In this document: piece by piece, positions 27,176-36,840 of the stretch
How positions within the stretch are numbered: position 1 is the stretch's first letter
Layout of the letters: every line of letters begins with the position of its first letter
Source of the DNA: Streptococcus sp. CF8_St5-11
GTDB taxonomy: Bacteria > Bacillota > Bacilli > Lactobacillales > Streptococcaceae
NCBI RefSeq assembly: GCF_024295625.1
Contig: NZ_JANCOJ010000001.1
Location: forward strand, 558,001-622,000
Length of the DNA: 64,000 nucleotides
Reading direction: 5' to 3'
The notes under the pieces: model-generated
Seen by the model: only the letters and a program-made list of their open reading frames with translations
Databases searched by the model: none
Told to the model about the DNA's origin: nothing
Made by a program: the position numbers and the translations under genes

Positions 27176-29398
27176 TTAATCAATTTTCGCAACATTGAGA
27201 AGCAGAGAGCTAATCAAAACAGACAAAGAACTAAGGGCCATGGCAAGACCTGCTAGTTCTGGATTGAGGGTCAACCCCAGTCCTACAAAGACTCCAGCAG
27301 CAATTGGAAGCCCAAGGAGATTGTAGATAGAGGCCCAGAAGAGATTGAGTAAAATCCTGCGGAAGGTCTTTTGACTCATGTCAAAGGCGCGCACAACGCC
27401 AAGCAAATCATTTTGCGTGAGCACGATGCCACCGGACTCGATCGCAATATCCGTTCCAGACCCCATAGCGATCCCCACATCCGCAATCGAGAGAGCTGGA
27501 GCATCATTGATCCCATCTCCGACAAAGGCGACCTTGCTAGCTTCTTGCAGTTTTTGGATGGCGCTAGCTTTTTCTTGAGGAAGGACATCAGCAATGACGG
27601 TGTCAATTCCCACTTGCTTAGCAATAGCTTGGGCCACCCGTTCATTATCCCCCGTTAACATGACCGTTTTCAAGCCCCGTTCTTTGAGCTTTTTGATCGC
27701 TTCTTTTGAGCTGGCCTTCGGAGCATCTTGAATGGCAATCAAGCCAATCACTTGCCCATCCACAGACAAACTGATCACTGTTTTGGCCTGCTCTTGCAAC
27801 TCTACCATCCGTTTTTCAAGCTCCGGATCCATCGCTGTCCCGTCATGAAGTTTGCCATTTCCCAAGGTCACCAACTGCTGGTCGATCTGACCTTGGACCC
27901 CTTTTCCTTCAATCGCTTGGAAGTTTTCCACAGGGGATAACACCAAACCTTTTTCTTCTGCTTGGGATAACACCGCTTGGGCTAGTGGATGTTCTGAAAA
28001 AGTTTCAAGACTAGCAGCCAGTGTCAAGACACGCGCTTCATCTCCTACAACATCGGTTACAAGTGGTTGGCCAATGGTAATGGTCCCTGTCTTATCAAAC
28101 ACAACGGTTTGAATCTTTTGCACTTCTTGAAGAACTGTTCCATTTTTAATCAGAACCCCCATCTTGGCACTACGGCCGGTTCCGACCATCAGGGCTGTTG
28201 GGGTTGCTAAACCAAGGGCACAAGGACAGGCAATAATGAGGACAGAGACTGCATAGAGCATGGCCTCTTGAAGCGACGCGCCCAGAAGCACGGACCAAAC
28301 CCAGAAAGTCGCAATGGCCAAAATCGTCACCACTGGAACAAAGATACCTGAAATCTTATCCGTCAAATCTTGAATAGGAGCACGACTGGATTGGGCCATT
28401 TTGACAAAGTCCACAATTTGAGATAAGAGGGTCTCACTACCGACTTTTTCAGCCTTAAAGAGAATGGTCCCATTGCTGTTGATAGTGGAGCCAATCACTG
28501 CATCACCAACTGATTTTTCCACAGGTAAGCTTTCACCTGTCACCATCGACTCATCAATGGTCGTACTTCCTTCTACAATCGTCCCATCAACTGCGATCTT
28601 TTCCCCAGGACGGACCCGAATCAAGTCACCAATTTGGATATCTTCTGCCGCCACCTCGACATAGTTCCCATCACGGAGAACTTGAGCCGTTTTTGCCTGC
28701 AAATCCAACAACTTTTCCACAGCCTCGGAGGCATTGTTACGCATCCGTTCTTCAAAGATTTGCCCTAAGAGGATAAAGAAGATGATAAAACCCGCAGCCT
28801 CAAAGTATACTGGCTGACCAGTAAAAAGGGCAAATACACTATAGACATAGGCTACCAGGGTTCCAAGAGCTACCAAGGTATCCATATTGGAATGGTGCTT
28901 CTTAAATGAGGCCCAGGCACTCTTGATAAAAGGAACTCCTGCTACCAACATGATCGGCGTTGTCGCTAGAAAGTTTCCCCAGCGATTAACTGTATGGGAT
29001 ACAAGTCCTGCCCACATCCCGATCATCAAGATTAATAAAGGAAGGGTAAAGATACTAGTAATCCAAAAGCGATCCCGTAAACTTAAGACACGACGGCGTT
29101 TTTCCACAACCGTGTAGGAACCCTTTTGCATCTTCATTCCACATGAAAACTCAAAGTCCCCTGTTTCTGTCGGGGTAAAGGATATCACTTTATCCACACC
29201 GACTTCCAAAGGCTCTAAAATCCCCTGATCTTCAAACAAAATTTCCTTGTAACAGCCGGAAGGATTGACCCGATGGAAGGTGATTTCAGCAGGGATCCCT
29301 TTTTGAAGTTGAAATTCTTTGGGACTATAGCCCTTTTCTGCTGTAATACGGATCTTTTGCACTCCGTTTTCCACAACTGCTTTTTGTTTTTCTACCAT
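27176..29398 (-). CDS. copA: copper-exporting P1B-type ATPase
   Basis: 740 residues from the ATG at 29398 (ribosome site AAAGGAGTAGG). The N-terminal about 95 residues form a cupredoxin-like domain like that of CupA, with a PSGC cysteine and [10 protein letters not shown], instead of the usual CxxC metal domain. Eight membrane helices follow, with CPC in [13 protein letters not shown] (about 391), the phosphorylated aspartate in VFDKTGTIT (about 433) and [10 protein letters not shown] (about 631). It exports Cu(I) from the cytosol. Third gene of the copY-cupA-copA operon; the start is 11 bp beyond the cupA stop. Confidence 0.95.
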   Translation of the reverse strand: MVEKQKAVVENGVQKIRITAEKGYSPKEFQLQKGIPAEITFHRVNPSGCYKEILFEDQGILEPLEVGVDKVISFTPTETGDFEFSCGMKMQKGSYTVVEKRRRVLSLRDRFWITSIFTLPLLILMIGMWAGLVSHTVNRWGNFLATTPIMLVAGVPFIKSAWASFKKHHSNMDTLVALGTLVAYVYSVFALFTGQPVYFEAAGFIIFFILLGQIFEERMRNNASEAVEKLLDLQAKTAQVLRDGNYVEVAAEDIQIGDLIRVRPGEKIAVDGTIVEGSTTIDESMVTGESLPVEKSVGDAVIGSTINSNGTILFKAEKVGSETLLSQIVDFVKMAQSSRAPIQDLTDKISGIFVPVVTILAIATFWVWSVLLGASLQEAMLYAVSVLIIACPCALGLATPTALMVGTGRSAKMGVLIKNGTVLQEVQKIQTVVFDKTGTITIGQPLVTDVVGDEARVLTLAASLETFSEHPLAQAVLSQAEEKGLVLSPVENFQAIEGKGVQGQIDQQLVTLGNGKLHDGTAMDPELEKRMVELQEQAKTVISLSVDGQVIGLIAIQDAPKASSKEAIKKLKERGLKTVMLTGDNERVAQAIAKQVGIDTVIADVLPQEKASAIQKLQEASKVAFVGDGINDAPALSIADVGIAMGSGTDIAIESGGIVLTQNDLLGVVRAFDMSQKTFRRILLNLFWASIYNLLGLPIAAGVFVGLGLTLNPELAGLAMALSSLSVLISSLLLNVAKID

Positions 29399-29408
29399 AC
29401 CTACTCCT

Positions 29409-29780
29409 TTATTCCACAATCATTTGACCATGCATCATGTTCATTCCACATGAAAACCCATATTCGCCCGCTTTTTCTGGCGTAATTTCAATGACATGTT
29501 TTTCACCTAAAGGCAAATCTTCATGAACGCCAAAATCTGGAAAGATCACTTGAGCCAGACATGAAGATGGATCCTTGCGATTAAAGATAATCCGGGCAGG
29601 AACATTCTTTTTCAGGACAATGGTTTCAGGCGAATAGCCCCCCATGACTTCGACTTCAATTTCTTGATAACCTGATTTCTGACGAGCGTGGCCGCTTACC
29701 TTTTCATGCTCTGCAAAGAACCACCAAGCAATAAAAGCAACCCCAAGTAAACAAACAATACTAATTAACAATCCAAACAT
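29409..29780 (-). CDS. cupA: membrane-anchored cupredoxin copper chaperone CupA
   Basis: 123 residues. An N-terminal membrane helix (about 2-22) precedes a cupredoxin-like domain whose metal ligands are visible as DPSSC (about 74) and [10 protein letters not shown] (about 110). In pneumococcus CupA binds Cu(I) at the membrane and passes it to CopA, whose N-terminal domain here looks alike. It lies between copY and copA in one operon. The start at 29780 follows a GAAGGAATTTCC-type ribosome site. Confidence 0.92.
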   Translation of the reverse strand: MFGLLISIVCLLGVAFIAWWFFAEHEKVSGHARQKSGYQEIEVEVMGGYSPETIVLKKNVPARIIFNRKDPSSCLAQVIFPDFGVHEDLPLGEKHVIEITPEKAGEYGFSCGMNMMHGQMIVE

Positions 29781-29798
29781 GGAAATTCCTTCTTTCTA

Positions 29799-30194
29799 TT
29801 ACATACAATTGCAAGGGACTGTTTCGACAGCCTCAGCTTTCTTTTCTTCCAGGACCTGCTGCAGCTGATTAAGATCTGCAAGCGTAAAGTCACTCTCCTG
29901 AATCAAGTTTTCAAGCACCTGGACAATTCTTTTTGAGCAAACCTTGTCTTTCACATCCTCAACCACCAAGTCTAACCCCTGGTCCTGCTTCAACAAAGCC
30001 GAGTAGACAAAGGCTTTGCCAGATTTTTCTCTGGTCAGACAGCCTTTCTCCACCAAGCGCGTCAAGAGGGTCTTGATGGTCGACTTCGACCAGTCAAAGC
30101 GCTCGGACAAGACGGCGATCAAATCCGTGCTGGTCTGCTTGCCTTCCATCCAGATAATCTTCATGATGCGCCATTCCGCATTAGAAATTTGCAT
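29799..30194 (-). CDS. copY: copper-responsive repressor CopY with a shortened C-terminus
   Basis: 131 residues from the ATG at 30194 (AAAGGAGGAG at ideal spacing; the longer start at 30209 is less likely). An N-terminal winged helix of the BlaI/MecI/CopY type (EWRIMKIIWMEGKQTSTDLI) is followed by a helical dimer part. Classical CopY ends CxC(x)4CxC; here the protein ends VPCNCM, with just one CxC pair, and no second pair is encoded downstream. A lone cysteine sits earlier (KVCSKR). It should release the cop operators when copper binds, but the metal site is reduced. Confidence 0.9.
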   Translation of the reverse strand: MQISNAEWRIMKIIWMEGKQTSTDLIAVLSERFDWSKSTIKTLLTRLVEKGCLTREKSGKAFVYSALLKQDQGLDLVVEDVKDKVCSKRIVQVLENLIQESDFTLADLNQLQQVLEEKKAEAVETVPCNCM

Positions 30195-30213
30195 GGCTCC
30201 TCCTTTCACGATC

Positions 30214-30268
30214 TACATTCGTAAACCTTATGATGTTATTTTACACCTAAGATTTACATTTGTCAACA
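30214..30268 (-). promoter_or_regulatory. cop promoter with two CopY operators
   Basis: Minus strand TTGACA (complement of 30263-30268), 17-bp spacer, TAAAAT, a near-ideal promoter. CopY-box-like TACANNTGTA elements flank it. The upstream one (TACATTTGTC, 30255-30264) overlaps the -35 box. The other (TACATTCGTA, 30214-30223) lies just downstream of the start point, so repressor on both would block initiation. Confidence 0.8.
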
Positions 30269-30273
30269 AAAAA

Positions 30274-30314
30274 ATTAAAAAAAAAAAAAAAACAAATCTT
30301 CCTTTGAAGATCTG
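30274..30314 (-). terminator. terminator with an unusually long T-run
   Basis: On the minus strand ACAGATCTTC-AAAG-GAAGATTTGT is followed by about 16 consecutive T residues. It ends the transcript of the SGNH hydrolase and HAD genes. Confidence 0.8.
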
Positions 30315-30349
30315 TCTGATTGGGCTTTTTTCACTCCCTATTTTTATCT

Positions 30350-30982
30350 CTATACTATCTCCTGCAGAGCTTGGGCTAGGATGCGATACCCGGCCACACT
30401 TAGATGGAGGCCATCTGTCGTATAGGCTTCTGCTAACTGCCCCACTTCATCCAATAAAGACGAATACACATCGACATAGCTGACCTGGCGGTAGGCTTGG
30501 GCCAATTCTTGATAAGTCTGATTGAGGGCTTGAATTTTTTCATTGGTCCGGACATAGACCTTTTGTTTGTAGCGCTCTTCTTGACTCACCGGTAAAACCG
30601 AGATCAGGTTGATGTGGGTCAGCGGAAAATCTCTCATAATTGCTTGTAAGACCGTTTCTACGTTGTCCAAGGTTTCCTTTTGAGGAATTTCTTTTCCGAT
30701 ATCATTGGTCCCGATCAAGAGAAAGATCTGATCCACCGCCGTCCCAAAAACATGGGCGTCTAGATGCTTACGAAGGAGATCCGTCTTATAGCCTCGTACT
30801 CCTCGATTGACCATGTGTTTGGGACTTTGTAATAGTTCATGAATGGGGAAATACTCTACGATGGAGTCTCCGATAAAGATCAAACCAGGCTCCTTTAGAG
30901 GGGCTTGATTGAGCTCCCGATAGGTTGTTAAAATTTTCTCCTGCTCCTTTAAGAGCCAGTCTTCTAACAGTTGTACCGCCAT
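30350..30982 (-). CDS. SGNH/GDSL-family hydrolase
   Basis: 210 residues with the full SGNH block set: FIGDSIVEY (nucleophile serine, about 38), a glycine in VNRGVRGY (about 61), GTNDIG (about 92) and DGLHLS (Asp/His, about 190). No signal peptide is present, so it acts in the cytosol. Enzymes of this family remove acyl groups from lipids, sugars or peptidoglycan precursors. The start codon directly follows the stop of the upstream HAD gene, so the two are cotranscribed and may act on related metabolites. Confidence 0.85.
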   Translation of the reverse strand: MAVQLLEDWLLKEQEKILTTYRELNQAPLKEPGLIFIGDSIVEYFPIHELLQSPKHMVNRGVRGYKTDLLRKHLDAHVFGTAVDQIFLLIGTNDIGKEIPQKETLDNVETVLQAIMRDFPLTHINLISVLPVSQEERYKQKVYVRTNEKIQALNQTYQELAQAYRQVSYVDVYSSLLDEVGQLAEAYTTDGLHLSVAGYRILAQALQEIV

Positions 30983-31831
30983 CTACTTCTTTCCTTTCAC
31001 TTGTTCCCAGGGGGTCAGTCCTAGATACTCTTCGATCACTTGGTAGACACCGCCTTCTTGATGGCTCGGTGCTAGGTGTTTGGCAACAGCCTTGACAGCT
31101 TCTTCTGCATTGGCCACCGCATAGGAGTGACCAGCCATTTCAAGCATTTCGATGTCGTTTCCGCTATCCCCAAAGGCCATAACCTGACTAGCATCAAGCT
31201 GCCATTTCTCCATTAATTGAGCCAGTCCCCAAGCCTTGTGAATACCTGCTTGTAAGAGATCCATGCTCCCAAAACCGCTCGAAACCGCCATGAGCTGATC
31301 TCCAAAAGCCTGTTGGACTTCCTGACTCACTTGATCAAGACGATCTAAGCCAACCACCAAGCTCATTTTAAGCACCTGGTCAAACAAATCGGCTGTCAAT
31401 TCCGGAACAAACTTCATTCGCTTGTACAAGGCTTCAATCACTTCCGGCTGCATGAATTTTTCAACTTCTGTAAAGACCGTGCCTTCCTTGACAAAGCCAC
31501 CATTGACAGCTGATACAACCAATTGATCTGAAATTTCCCGTCCCTTAAAATAAGCAAGAACCGCCTCCACCAATTCCCGATCCCAGAATTTTCCTAGAAC
31601 CATCTGGTCATTCTCAAAAATCCGAGCTCCGTTGGCGACGACCAGGGTCACCCGCTTGACCAAAGGACCCAAGAGCTGGCGCATGCGATGGATTTCATTT
31701 CCCGTCGCAATGACAAAGCGAATCCCTTTTTGATCCAAGTGGTCCAACAGCCTTTCCAGACGCGGAAGGTCCACCTCTCCTCGTTCATCTAATAAGGTTC
31801 CATCCATATCTGTTGCAATCAACTTAATCAT
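30983..31831 (-). CDS. HAD-superfamily (Cof-type) phosphatase
   Basis: 282 residues from the ATG at 31831, which gives the usual Cof-family N-terminus MIKLIATDMDGTLLDERG carrying the nucleophile and acid/base aspartates. Motif II is VIATGN and motif III/IV is MAFGDSGNDIEML (about 225). The insertion between them is a type II cap. It probably dephosphorylates sugar phosphates or similar small molecules. An earlier ATG at 31909 adds a cysteine-rich leader with poor support. A promoter with extended -10 TGGTATAAT lies at 31878-31886. Confidence 0.85.
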   Translation of the reverse strand: MIKLIATDMDGTLLDERGEVDLPRLERLLDHLDQKGIRFVIATGNEIHRMRQLLGPLVKRVTLVVANGARIFENDQMVLGKFWDRELVEAVLAYFKGREISDQLVVSAVNGGFVKEGTVFTEVEKFMQPEVIEALYKRMKFVPELTADLFDQVLKMSLVVGLDRLDQVSQEVQQAFGDQLMAVSSGFGSMDLLQAGIHKAWGLAQLMEKWQLDASQVMAFGDSGNDIEMLEMAGHSYAVANAEEAVKAVAKHLAPSHQEGGVYQVIEEYLGLTPWEQVKGKK

Positions 31832-31902
31832 ACAATCTAACCTTTTCCCTTTCATAGGGTGCAAACTATCTGTTCCCATTATACCACAGATCAAGCAAGT
31901 CA

Positions 31903-31928
31903 AAACCACCCGTGAAAACAGGTGGTTT
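31903..31928 (-). terminator. terminator of the HD-domain gene
   Basis: AAACCACC / GGTGGTTT hairpin about 40 bp past the stop; only a short T-run follows, so efficiency is uncertain. Confidence 0.55.
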
Positions 31929-31967
31929 ACTTTTAGTCTGAAAGTTGCTACTAAAGACCAAGTGATA

Positions 31968-32546
31968 TCATAAATATAATCCCTTTTCTACACTTTCCTG
32001 AACCAACTCTTCCGTCAGTTTCCATAACGCTTTGGACTCACTTTTTATAAATTTTTTCTTTTCTAATACCATCTCTGAACGGATATGATCAGGATTATAA
32101 TTGACTTCTGACACTTCCAAGTGATTGATCAGTGGTACCAAAGCGTCAATCACTCTTGCATATCTTGCCTCAGGACTCTGCCCTTTTTCAAACTCCAACC
32201 ACGAATTTTTCATATTCAAATATGTTGCTTCTGGAAGGAGACTCATTGTTTTTTCTATAGATGCTAGCTCTCTATCATGAGCATGAAGCTTTTTTTCATC
32301 ATCAAATACCCAAGTATCTCCAGCATAAATCTCACCTAAATCATGGATCAGTAACATAGAAATCACCTTTTCCATATTCAATTTTTCAGGATAATAATCT
32401 TGCAGAACCATCGCAGCTATCGTACCCTGCCAAGAATGCTCGGCACTATTTTCAAACCGTCCATCAAGGGTTTTATTAAACCTTGTTACTGACTTTAATT
32501 TCTCGATTTCTTTAATAAATTCAACTGTCTGATTCAAATCACTCAT
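31968..32546 (-). CDS. HD-domain phosphohydrolase, YfbR/HDDC2-like
   Basis: 192 residues from the ATG at 32546 (ribosome site GGAGGTTGG); an upstream start adds about 20 unlikely residues. The HD metal site is visible as H in NSAEHSWQ (about 36), HD in LLIHDLGEIYAGD (about 70) and a later D in RVIDALVP (about 131). This spacing resembles 5'-deoxynucleotidases of the YfbR/HDDC2 type, which remove phosphate from dNMPs, but a specific substrate cannot be read from sequence. It is transcribed alone, with structured repeat B upstream. Confidence 0.8.
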   Translation of the reverse strand: MSDLNQTVEFIKEIEKLKSVTRFNKTLDGRFENSAEHSWQGTIAAMVLQDYYPEKLNMEKVISMLLIHDLGEIYAGDTWVFDDEKKLHAHDRELASIEKTMSLLPEATYLNMKNSWLEFEKGQSPEARYARVIDALVPLINHLEVSEVNYNPDHIRSEMVLEKKKFIKSESKALWKLTEELVQESVEKGLYL

Positions 32547-32664
32547 GGCGACACCAACCTCCCTATTCGAAATTACGACTATCATACCAAAAATCAGGTT
32601 TTCCATAAATGAATTCCCGTATTTGCAAAAGAAAAAGAAAATAATTCAGATTGGATACAAAATC

Positions 32665-32810
32665 ATCTTAGAAACTTTCCTTAGGTGAGTACGGACGTCA
32701 GCGAACTTCAAAGAAGTTCCATGACTTAGTTTTGAACCTAAAGTTTCAAAACTCCCGAGTGCCTGAAACAATTATGTTTCAGGCACTTTTCTCACGGCGG
32801 AAAGTTTCAG
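32665..32810 (-). repeat. structured 138-bp repeat, copy B
   Basis: The core at 32671-32808 is exactly 138 bp, on the minus strand. Hairpin 2 reads AGTGCCTGAAACA/TGTTTCAGGCACT and hairpin 3 AGTTTTGAA/TTCAAAACT, both changed on each side relative to copy A so pairing is kept. It lies in a 380-bp gap, 178 bp beyond the 3' end of the DUF554 gene; the rest of the gap is AT-rich with a terminator. Confidence 0.9.
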
Positions 32811-32949
32811 TGAGTATTTGAATGAGCCTAATAGTATATATCATTTTAATTTTTTTTAGGATCACTTAAATTGTTTTATGTAAAAAAGTCTGCAATCTAT
32901 TTCCACTGACACCTTGATTTTTGTAGTTTCTTGCCTCATGTGAATTTTA

Positions 32950-32981
32950 AAAAAAGCTAACCAGTCTTTACTGCTTAGCTT
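32950..32981 (-). terminator. terminator of the capA-mutS-like-DUF554 operon
   Basis: Minus strand AAGCTAA / TTAGCTT with a 14-base loop, followed by seven T residues, just after the DUF554 stop. Confidence 0.8.
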
Positions 32982-32988
32982 CTATTTT

Positions 32989-33705
32989 TCACCCAACAAA
33001 AGCCCAAATAATGGCAATCAACACTGCTGGAAGGAGGTTGGCGACCTTGATTCGTTTGCCCCAGATGAGGTTGATCCCAACACAGAGAATGAGGCTGGAG
33101 CCGACTAGTGAGAGATTCGACAGCGCTTGTGGGGTCATGATCGGTGCGATCAAATGGGCCAACAGCGTAATCGCCCCCTGAAAGATCACGAGTGGGACCA
33201 CCGCAAAGATCGCGCCCTTTCCTTTTGAAACGGTCAAGACCAGAACGATAACCATATCCAGAATAGCCTTGGCCAACAAGGTCGAGGTGTCGCCTGTCAG
33301 GCCATCCTGTACGGCTCCGACCACCGCCATAGCCCCGATACAAATGGTCAAGGCCGTGGTCATAAAGGCATCGACAAAGCTAGTATCGCCTTGGTTGCCC
33401 GTCTTTTCCTTCAGCCAGTTTCCCAGGCGCTCAAAGCCCTCCTCGATCTTCAAGAGTTCCCCGATAACGGTCCCGATCACTAGACTCAGTATCAACATCA
33501 TACTGCCGTGACTTTCCACATGACTTCCATGCACCACCAGCATCTTTTCCAAGGTCCCTGCGATGCCTAAGACAAAAACAGCAACACCCGTCACTTTCAG
33601 AAGGGTCTCATGAAAATCTTCTGACAAACGTTGACCGATGAGCAATCCTAAAAGCCCACCAAATACGACCCCTAAGGCATTATAGAGGGTCCCTAAACCG
33701 ATCAT
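32989..33705 (-). CDS. DUF554 membrane protein (YdfK/YqgA-like)
   Basis: 238 residues with about seven hydrophobic helices. The start GTLYNALGVVFGGLLGLLIG, the middle segment MTTALTICIGAMAVVGAVQDGL and the ending GINLIWGKRIKVANLLPA are the recognisable landmarks of the DUF554 family, whose function is unknown; a transporter role is often suggested. It begins 22 bp after the MutS-like gene in one operon and ends at a terminator. Confidence 0.85.
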   Translation of the reverse strand: MIGLGTLYNALGVVFGGLLGLLIGQRLSEDFHETLLKVTGVAVFVLGIAGTLEKMLVVHGSHVESHGSMMLILSLVIGTVIGELLKIEEGFERLGNWLKEKTGNQGDTSFVDAFMTTALTICIGAMAVVGAVQDGLTGDTSTLLAKAILDMVIVLVLTVSKGKGAIFAVVPLVIFQGAITLLAHLIAPIMTPQALSNLSLVGSSLILCVGINLIWGKRIKVANLLPAVLIAIIWAFVG

Positions 33706-33727
33706 TTACAAACTCCTTCGTTCATTT

Positions 33728-35392
33728 TCATTCTTTTTCAATTTCTTTCAAAGACCAGTGTCCCGTCTCTTCATACTGGTCAATCAAGTCCTTGGCTGTT
33801 TGCGTAATCTCCTCTGGATAATGCAGACTTTCTAGGGTATTGACCGCATTCTTGGTCACGGCTGACCCTGGCTTGATCTGGTAGTCAAAGACGATCTTGC
33901 CATCCACATAGCGACTGTCAAAATGGTAATTATCATTGACCTCACCAGAGGCTGCGACCAGCTCAATATCATGACTGGAGATCATGTAGAGACAGTTTTG
34001 AGCAGCCAACCAGCGGACAATCCCAAGGCCTGATCCGATCCGTTCGATGGTATTGGTCCCCTTAAAGAGCTCATCAATAAAGAAGTAGTGAAAACCAGGC
34101 TTTTTCAGATGCTGAATCATGCGCAAAATAGCTTTACTTTCGGTGATGAAGTAGCTATCTCCAACTTCAATGTCATCGCTCACATCCATAGCTGTTAGGA
34201 CATGACCGTAAGGAAGGGTCAATCTTTCTCCATAGGCAAAGCCTAATCCTTGAGCCAGAATAGCATTGATAGCGACAGTTTTCAAATAGGTCGATTTTCC
34301 GGAAGCATTGTCCCCACTGATGACCATATTTTTTTGAAAATGCACATCATTCGCAATCGGATTGGACAGCAAGGGATGATAGAGCGTCTCACCTTCAATT
34401 CCGCCCGTTGCCGTAAAGACTGGCTGGCAGACCACTTCTAGATCTCTTTTGTGGCGCAAGAGACTAATAGCAACTTCCATCTCCCCTAGCAGATCCAGAA
34501 GCTTCTGGGCCTCTTTTTGATGAGCCTTCACCTGATTGTAAATATAAACCTGAGCGATCTGCGGGAGTAAAAAGAGGACATTAAGGTAGAGGAGAATGAT
34601 TTCCATCTCAGAGGTCCCCGTTGGACTCTGCAAGACACTGGCAAGGATCCGCGTTTTCTTAAAGGGTTTGACTGCCTGCTTGAGTTCTTCTTGTTGTGGC
34701 AAGGCTAGATGGCTTAAGCGTTCTGCCGAAGCAAAGCTACGGACCAAATAGCTAACATTGTCCAGACGGATTTTATTGGACCAATTGCGCAAACTCGAAA
34801 AGACGATATTAAAGACCACACTGATCACCAAGAGGGTAATGGCCCCGACTGGCTCAAAGGGGATGGCAAAGAGACAGAGAATAGGAAGGCAGGCCAAGGC
34901 TAGATAGAGGGGCAAACCTGCATAACGCTTGCCGGGATTTGCGACAATGCTCCGCGCCATGTTGTGGTTCTTCTTGCCCAGTTGGTTGAAAATGACCTGG
35001 ACCTTGAGGCGCAAATCAGGATGCTCTTCAAAGAAGGCTTCTAAGTCATGAAGCTGGTCCTGAGGCTGGAATTCCAGCAGGCGCATTTTTTGATAGAGAG
35101 CCTCTGCTCCAAGGCTCGATTGGGTATAGTTGAGCTGATCAAAGACCGCATCTAAAGCCAAATCATGCCAGGTCTGATCATCCACTTGGCTATCGATCGT
35201 CTGTCCCTTAGCCGGATAAGCCAGGCTGTCTATCAAACTTTCTTCTGTATCTTTCTTGCGAAAGAAAGGCGCTCCATCCCAAGCCTTCTTCAGCTTTTGC
35301 TTGAGACGGATGGCCGTAAGAAATTTGGTTGCCCAAATCACCACGATCAATCCTAGGATCCCAAGCGGGATCCAGTTCACATTTCCTTCCAT
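33728..35392 (-). CDS. MutS-family ATPase with N-terminal membrane segments
   Basis: 554 residues. The N-terminus has a membrane helix (about 5-25) and a hydrophobic pair near 165-205, absent from true MutS. The C-terminal 200 residues are a MutS-type ATPase: Walker A SGDNASGKST, Walker B FFIDELFKGTN and the switch MISSHDIEL. There are no mismatch-recognition or Smr domains, so a role in mismatch repair is doubtful; such streptococcal MutS-like membrane proteins are uncharacterised. Three bases separate it from capA upstream, so the two are cotranscribed. Confidence 0.8.
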   Translation of the reverse strand: MEGNVNWIPLGILGLIVVIWATKFLTAIRLKQKLKKAWDGAPFFRKKDTEESLIDSLAYPAKGQTIDSQVDDQTWHDLALDAVFDQLNYTQSSLGAEALYQKMRLLEFQPQDQLHDLEAFFEEHPDLRLKVQVIFNQLGKKNHNMARSIVANPGKRYAGLPLYLALACLPILCLFAIPFEPVGAITLLVISVVFNIVFSSLRNWSNKIRLDNVSYLVRSFASAERLSHLALPQQEELKQAVKPFKKTRILASVLQSPTGTSEMEIILLYLNVLFLLPQIAQVYIYNQVKAHQKEAQKLLDLLGEMEVAISLLRHKRDLEVVCQPVFTATGGIEGETLYHPLLSNPIANDVHFQKNMVISGDNASGKSTYLKTVAINAILAQGLGFAYGERLTLPYGHVLTAMDVSDDIEVGDSYFITESKAILRMIQHLKKPGFHYFFIDELFKGTNTIERIGSGLGIVRWLAAQNCLYMISSHDIELVAASGEVNDNYHFDSRYVDGKIVFDYQIKPGSAVTKNAVNTLESLHYPEEITQTAKDLIDQYEETGHWSLKEIEKE

Positions 35393-35395
35393 ACT

Positions 35396-36739
35396 CTATT
35401 CCTTTCCACTCTGAAGCCAGTCCAAGTGAACATGTTCCTTCATTTCTCGGTATGCCGTGTCCACTCTTTCCTTGGTCTCCTCATCCAGCTTGTCGCGGTA
35501 TTTGCCACCCTGGATAAAATCTTCCAAGATATAGGTCTGGTACTTGTACAACTCATATCCTTCAGGAGAATACGTTCCCTTCGGAGTCCGACTGACCCAG
35601 GTTGGATGGGCAGTAGCCGTCTTAATCCGTGTCTTGCGACCAACCTTTTCGATGGTCACATCCATCAAGACCCCTCGCTCTGTCCATTGGGCAGTCTCCA
35701 CATCCCCCATGGTTTCCAGACGCTGATTGGACAGGAAATTCCCCATTGAGTAGATGATAAGCTTGTTTTGACCATCTTTATTGACCACTTCAGCAGGCTC
35801 TACAACATGGGGATGCCCGCCAAAGACAATATCAGCTCCCCAAGAAACCATCTTGTGGTAGAGCTCTTTTTGCTCTTCTGTCGGCTCCAACTGGTACTCG
35901 ATTCCCATTTGGGGCATGACAATGGTGATATCGGCCTCTTGCTCCGCCTTTTGGATCTCCGCCTTCATCCGCTCTTCATCCAGATCAGACAAGACATCTG
36001 CTTGCTCCTCTGGAGTAAGGGTCGTTTCCATTCCATTAAACCCATAAGCGTAGGCTAGAATAGCAATCTTGATGCCATTCACTTCCTTGATCACCAAGGG
36101 GGCCTGTCCTCTCTTTTCATGCGTGTAGACACCGACAGGTGTGATGCCTGCATCTTCAAAGGCCTTGGCTGTCGAATAGACCCCTTCTAGACCGGAATCC
36201 AAGATATGGTTGTGTCCCAAATCCATGACATCATAACCAGCATCCTTGATAGCTGGTACGACCTCGCTCGGCGCATTAAAAAGAGGATAACCTGACAAAT
36301 AGTAATTTGGGTTGATGGTTCCCTCAAAATCACCCAAGGCTAGATCTGCTTTTTGTAGCCAGGGTTTGACATACTCATAATTTTCATGAAAATCATAGCT
36401 TCCATCTTCTTTTTGCGCGCTCATATAAAGCAAATCATGGTAGAGCTGGTCTCCATTCGCCATGATCCGCGCTGTATGAGGAATCTGATCAGCCGGTGTT
36501 TTTGCCTTGTACACAACCTCTGGCCGTTCGGTTGCGGTGATCGGAAAGCCTTGGAACTTTTGCACCCACAAGATGGCATTAGCCACGATAAAAACGACTG
36601 ACAAGAGCACATAGACAAACTGTTCATTGGTCAGCTGAATCCTTGAAAAGAGACGATCAAAAGCCCAGTCAAAGGCCGCCGATAGCTCTTTTCCCATCGT
36701 TTTGATGGTCCCTTTCACATTCTCCCATTTCTCTATCAT
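35396..36739 (-). CDS. CapA-family protein (PGA_cap metallophosphatase fold)
   Basis: 447 residues from the ATG at 36739. A membrane helix lies near residues 38-55, so the catalytic part is outside. The domain starts with ARIMANGDQLYH and contains DLALGDFEGTINP, DLGHNHILDSGLEG and IVFGGHPHVVEP, the metal-binding blocks of the CapA/PgsA family. Named for poly-gamma-glutamate synthesis, most members outside Bacillus have no such polymer and an unknown role; no capB/C genes are nearby. First gene of a three-gene operon. Confidence 0.85.
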   Translation of the reverse strand: MIEKWENVKGTIKTMGKELSAAFDWAFDRLFSRIQLTNEQFVYVLLSVVFIVANAILWVQKFQGFPITATERPEVVYKAKTPADQIPHTARIMANGDQLYHDLLYMSAQKEDGSYDFHENYEYVKPWLQKADLALGDFEGTINPNYYLSGYPLFNAPSEVVPAIKDAGYDVMDLGHNHILDSGLEGVYSTAKAFEDAGITPVGVYTHEKRGQAPLVIKEVNGIKIAILAYAYGFNGMETTLTPEEQADVLSDLDEERMKAEIQKAEQEADITIVMPQMGIEYQLEPTEEQKELYHKMVSWGADIVFGGHPHVVEPAEVVNKDGQNKLIIYSMGNFLSNQRLETMGDVETAQWTERGVLMDVTIEKVGRKTRIKTATAHPTWVSRTPKGTYSPEGYELYKYQTYILEDFIQGGKYRDKLDEETKERVDTAYREMKEHVHLDWLQSGKE

Positions 36740-36840
36740 TTCTACCTCTTCTTCATATCCGGTTTCTCCAATGATCCGCCAACAGATTGAGCTGTCATTG
36801 AAATACTTTCTCTTCATTGTATCACAATTTTTAAGAAGAG

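Noticed and set aside
30271..30292. Long A-run considered as a possible assembly artefact
   Set aside because: On the other strand it is the T-run directly after a good hairpin, so it reads as an ordinary, if long, terminator; the exact length may still be unreliable.
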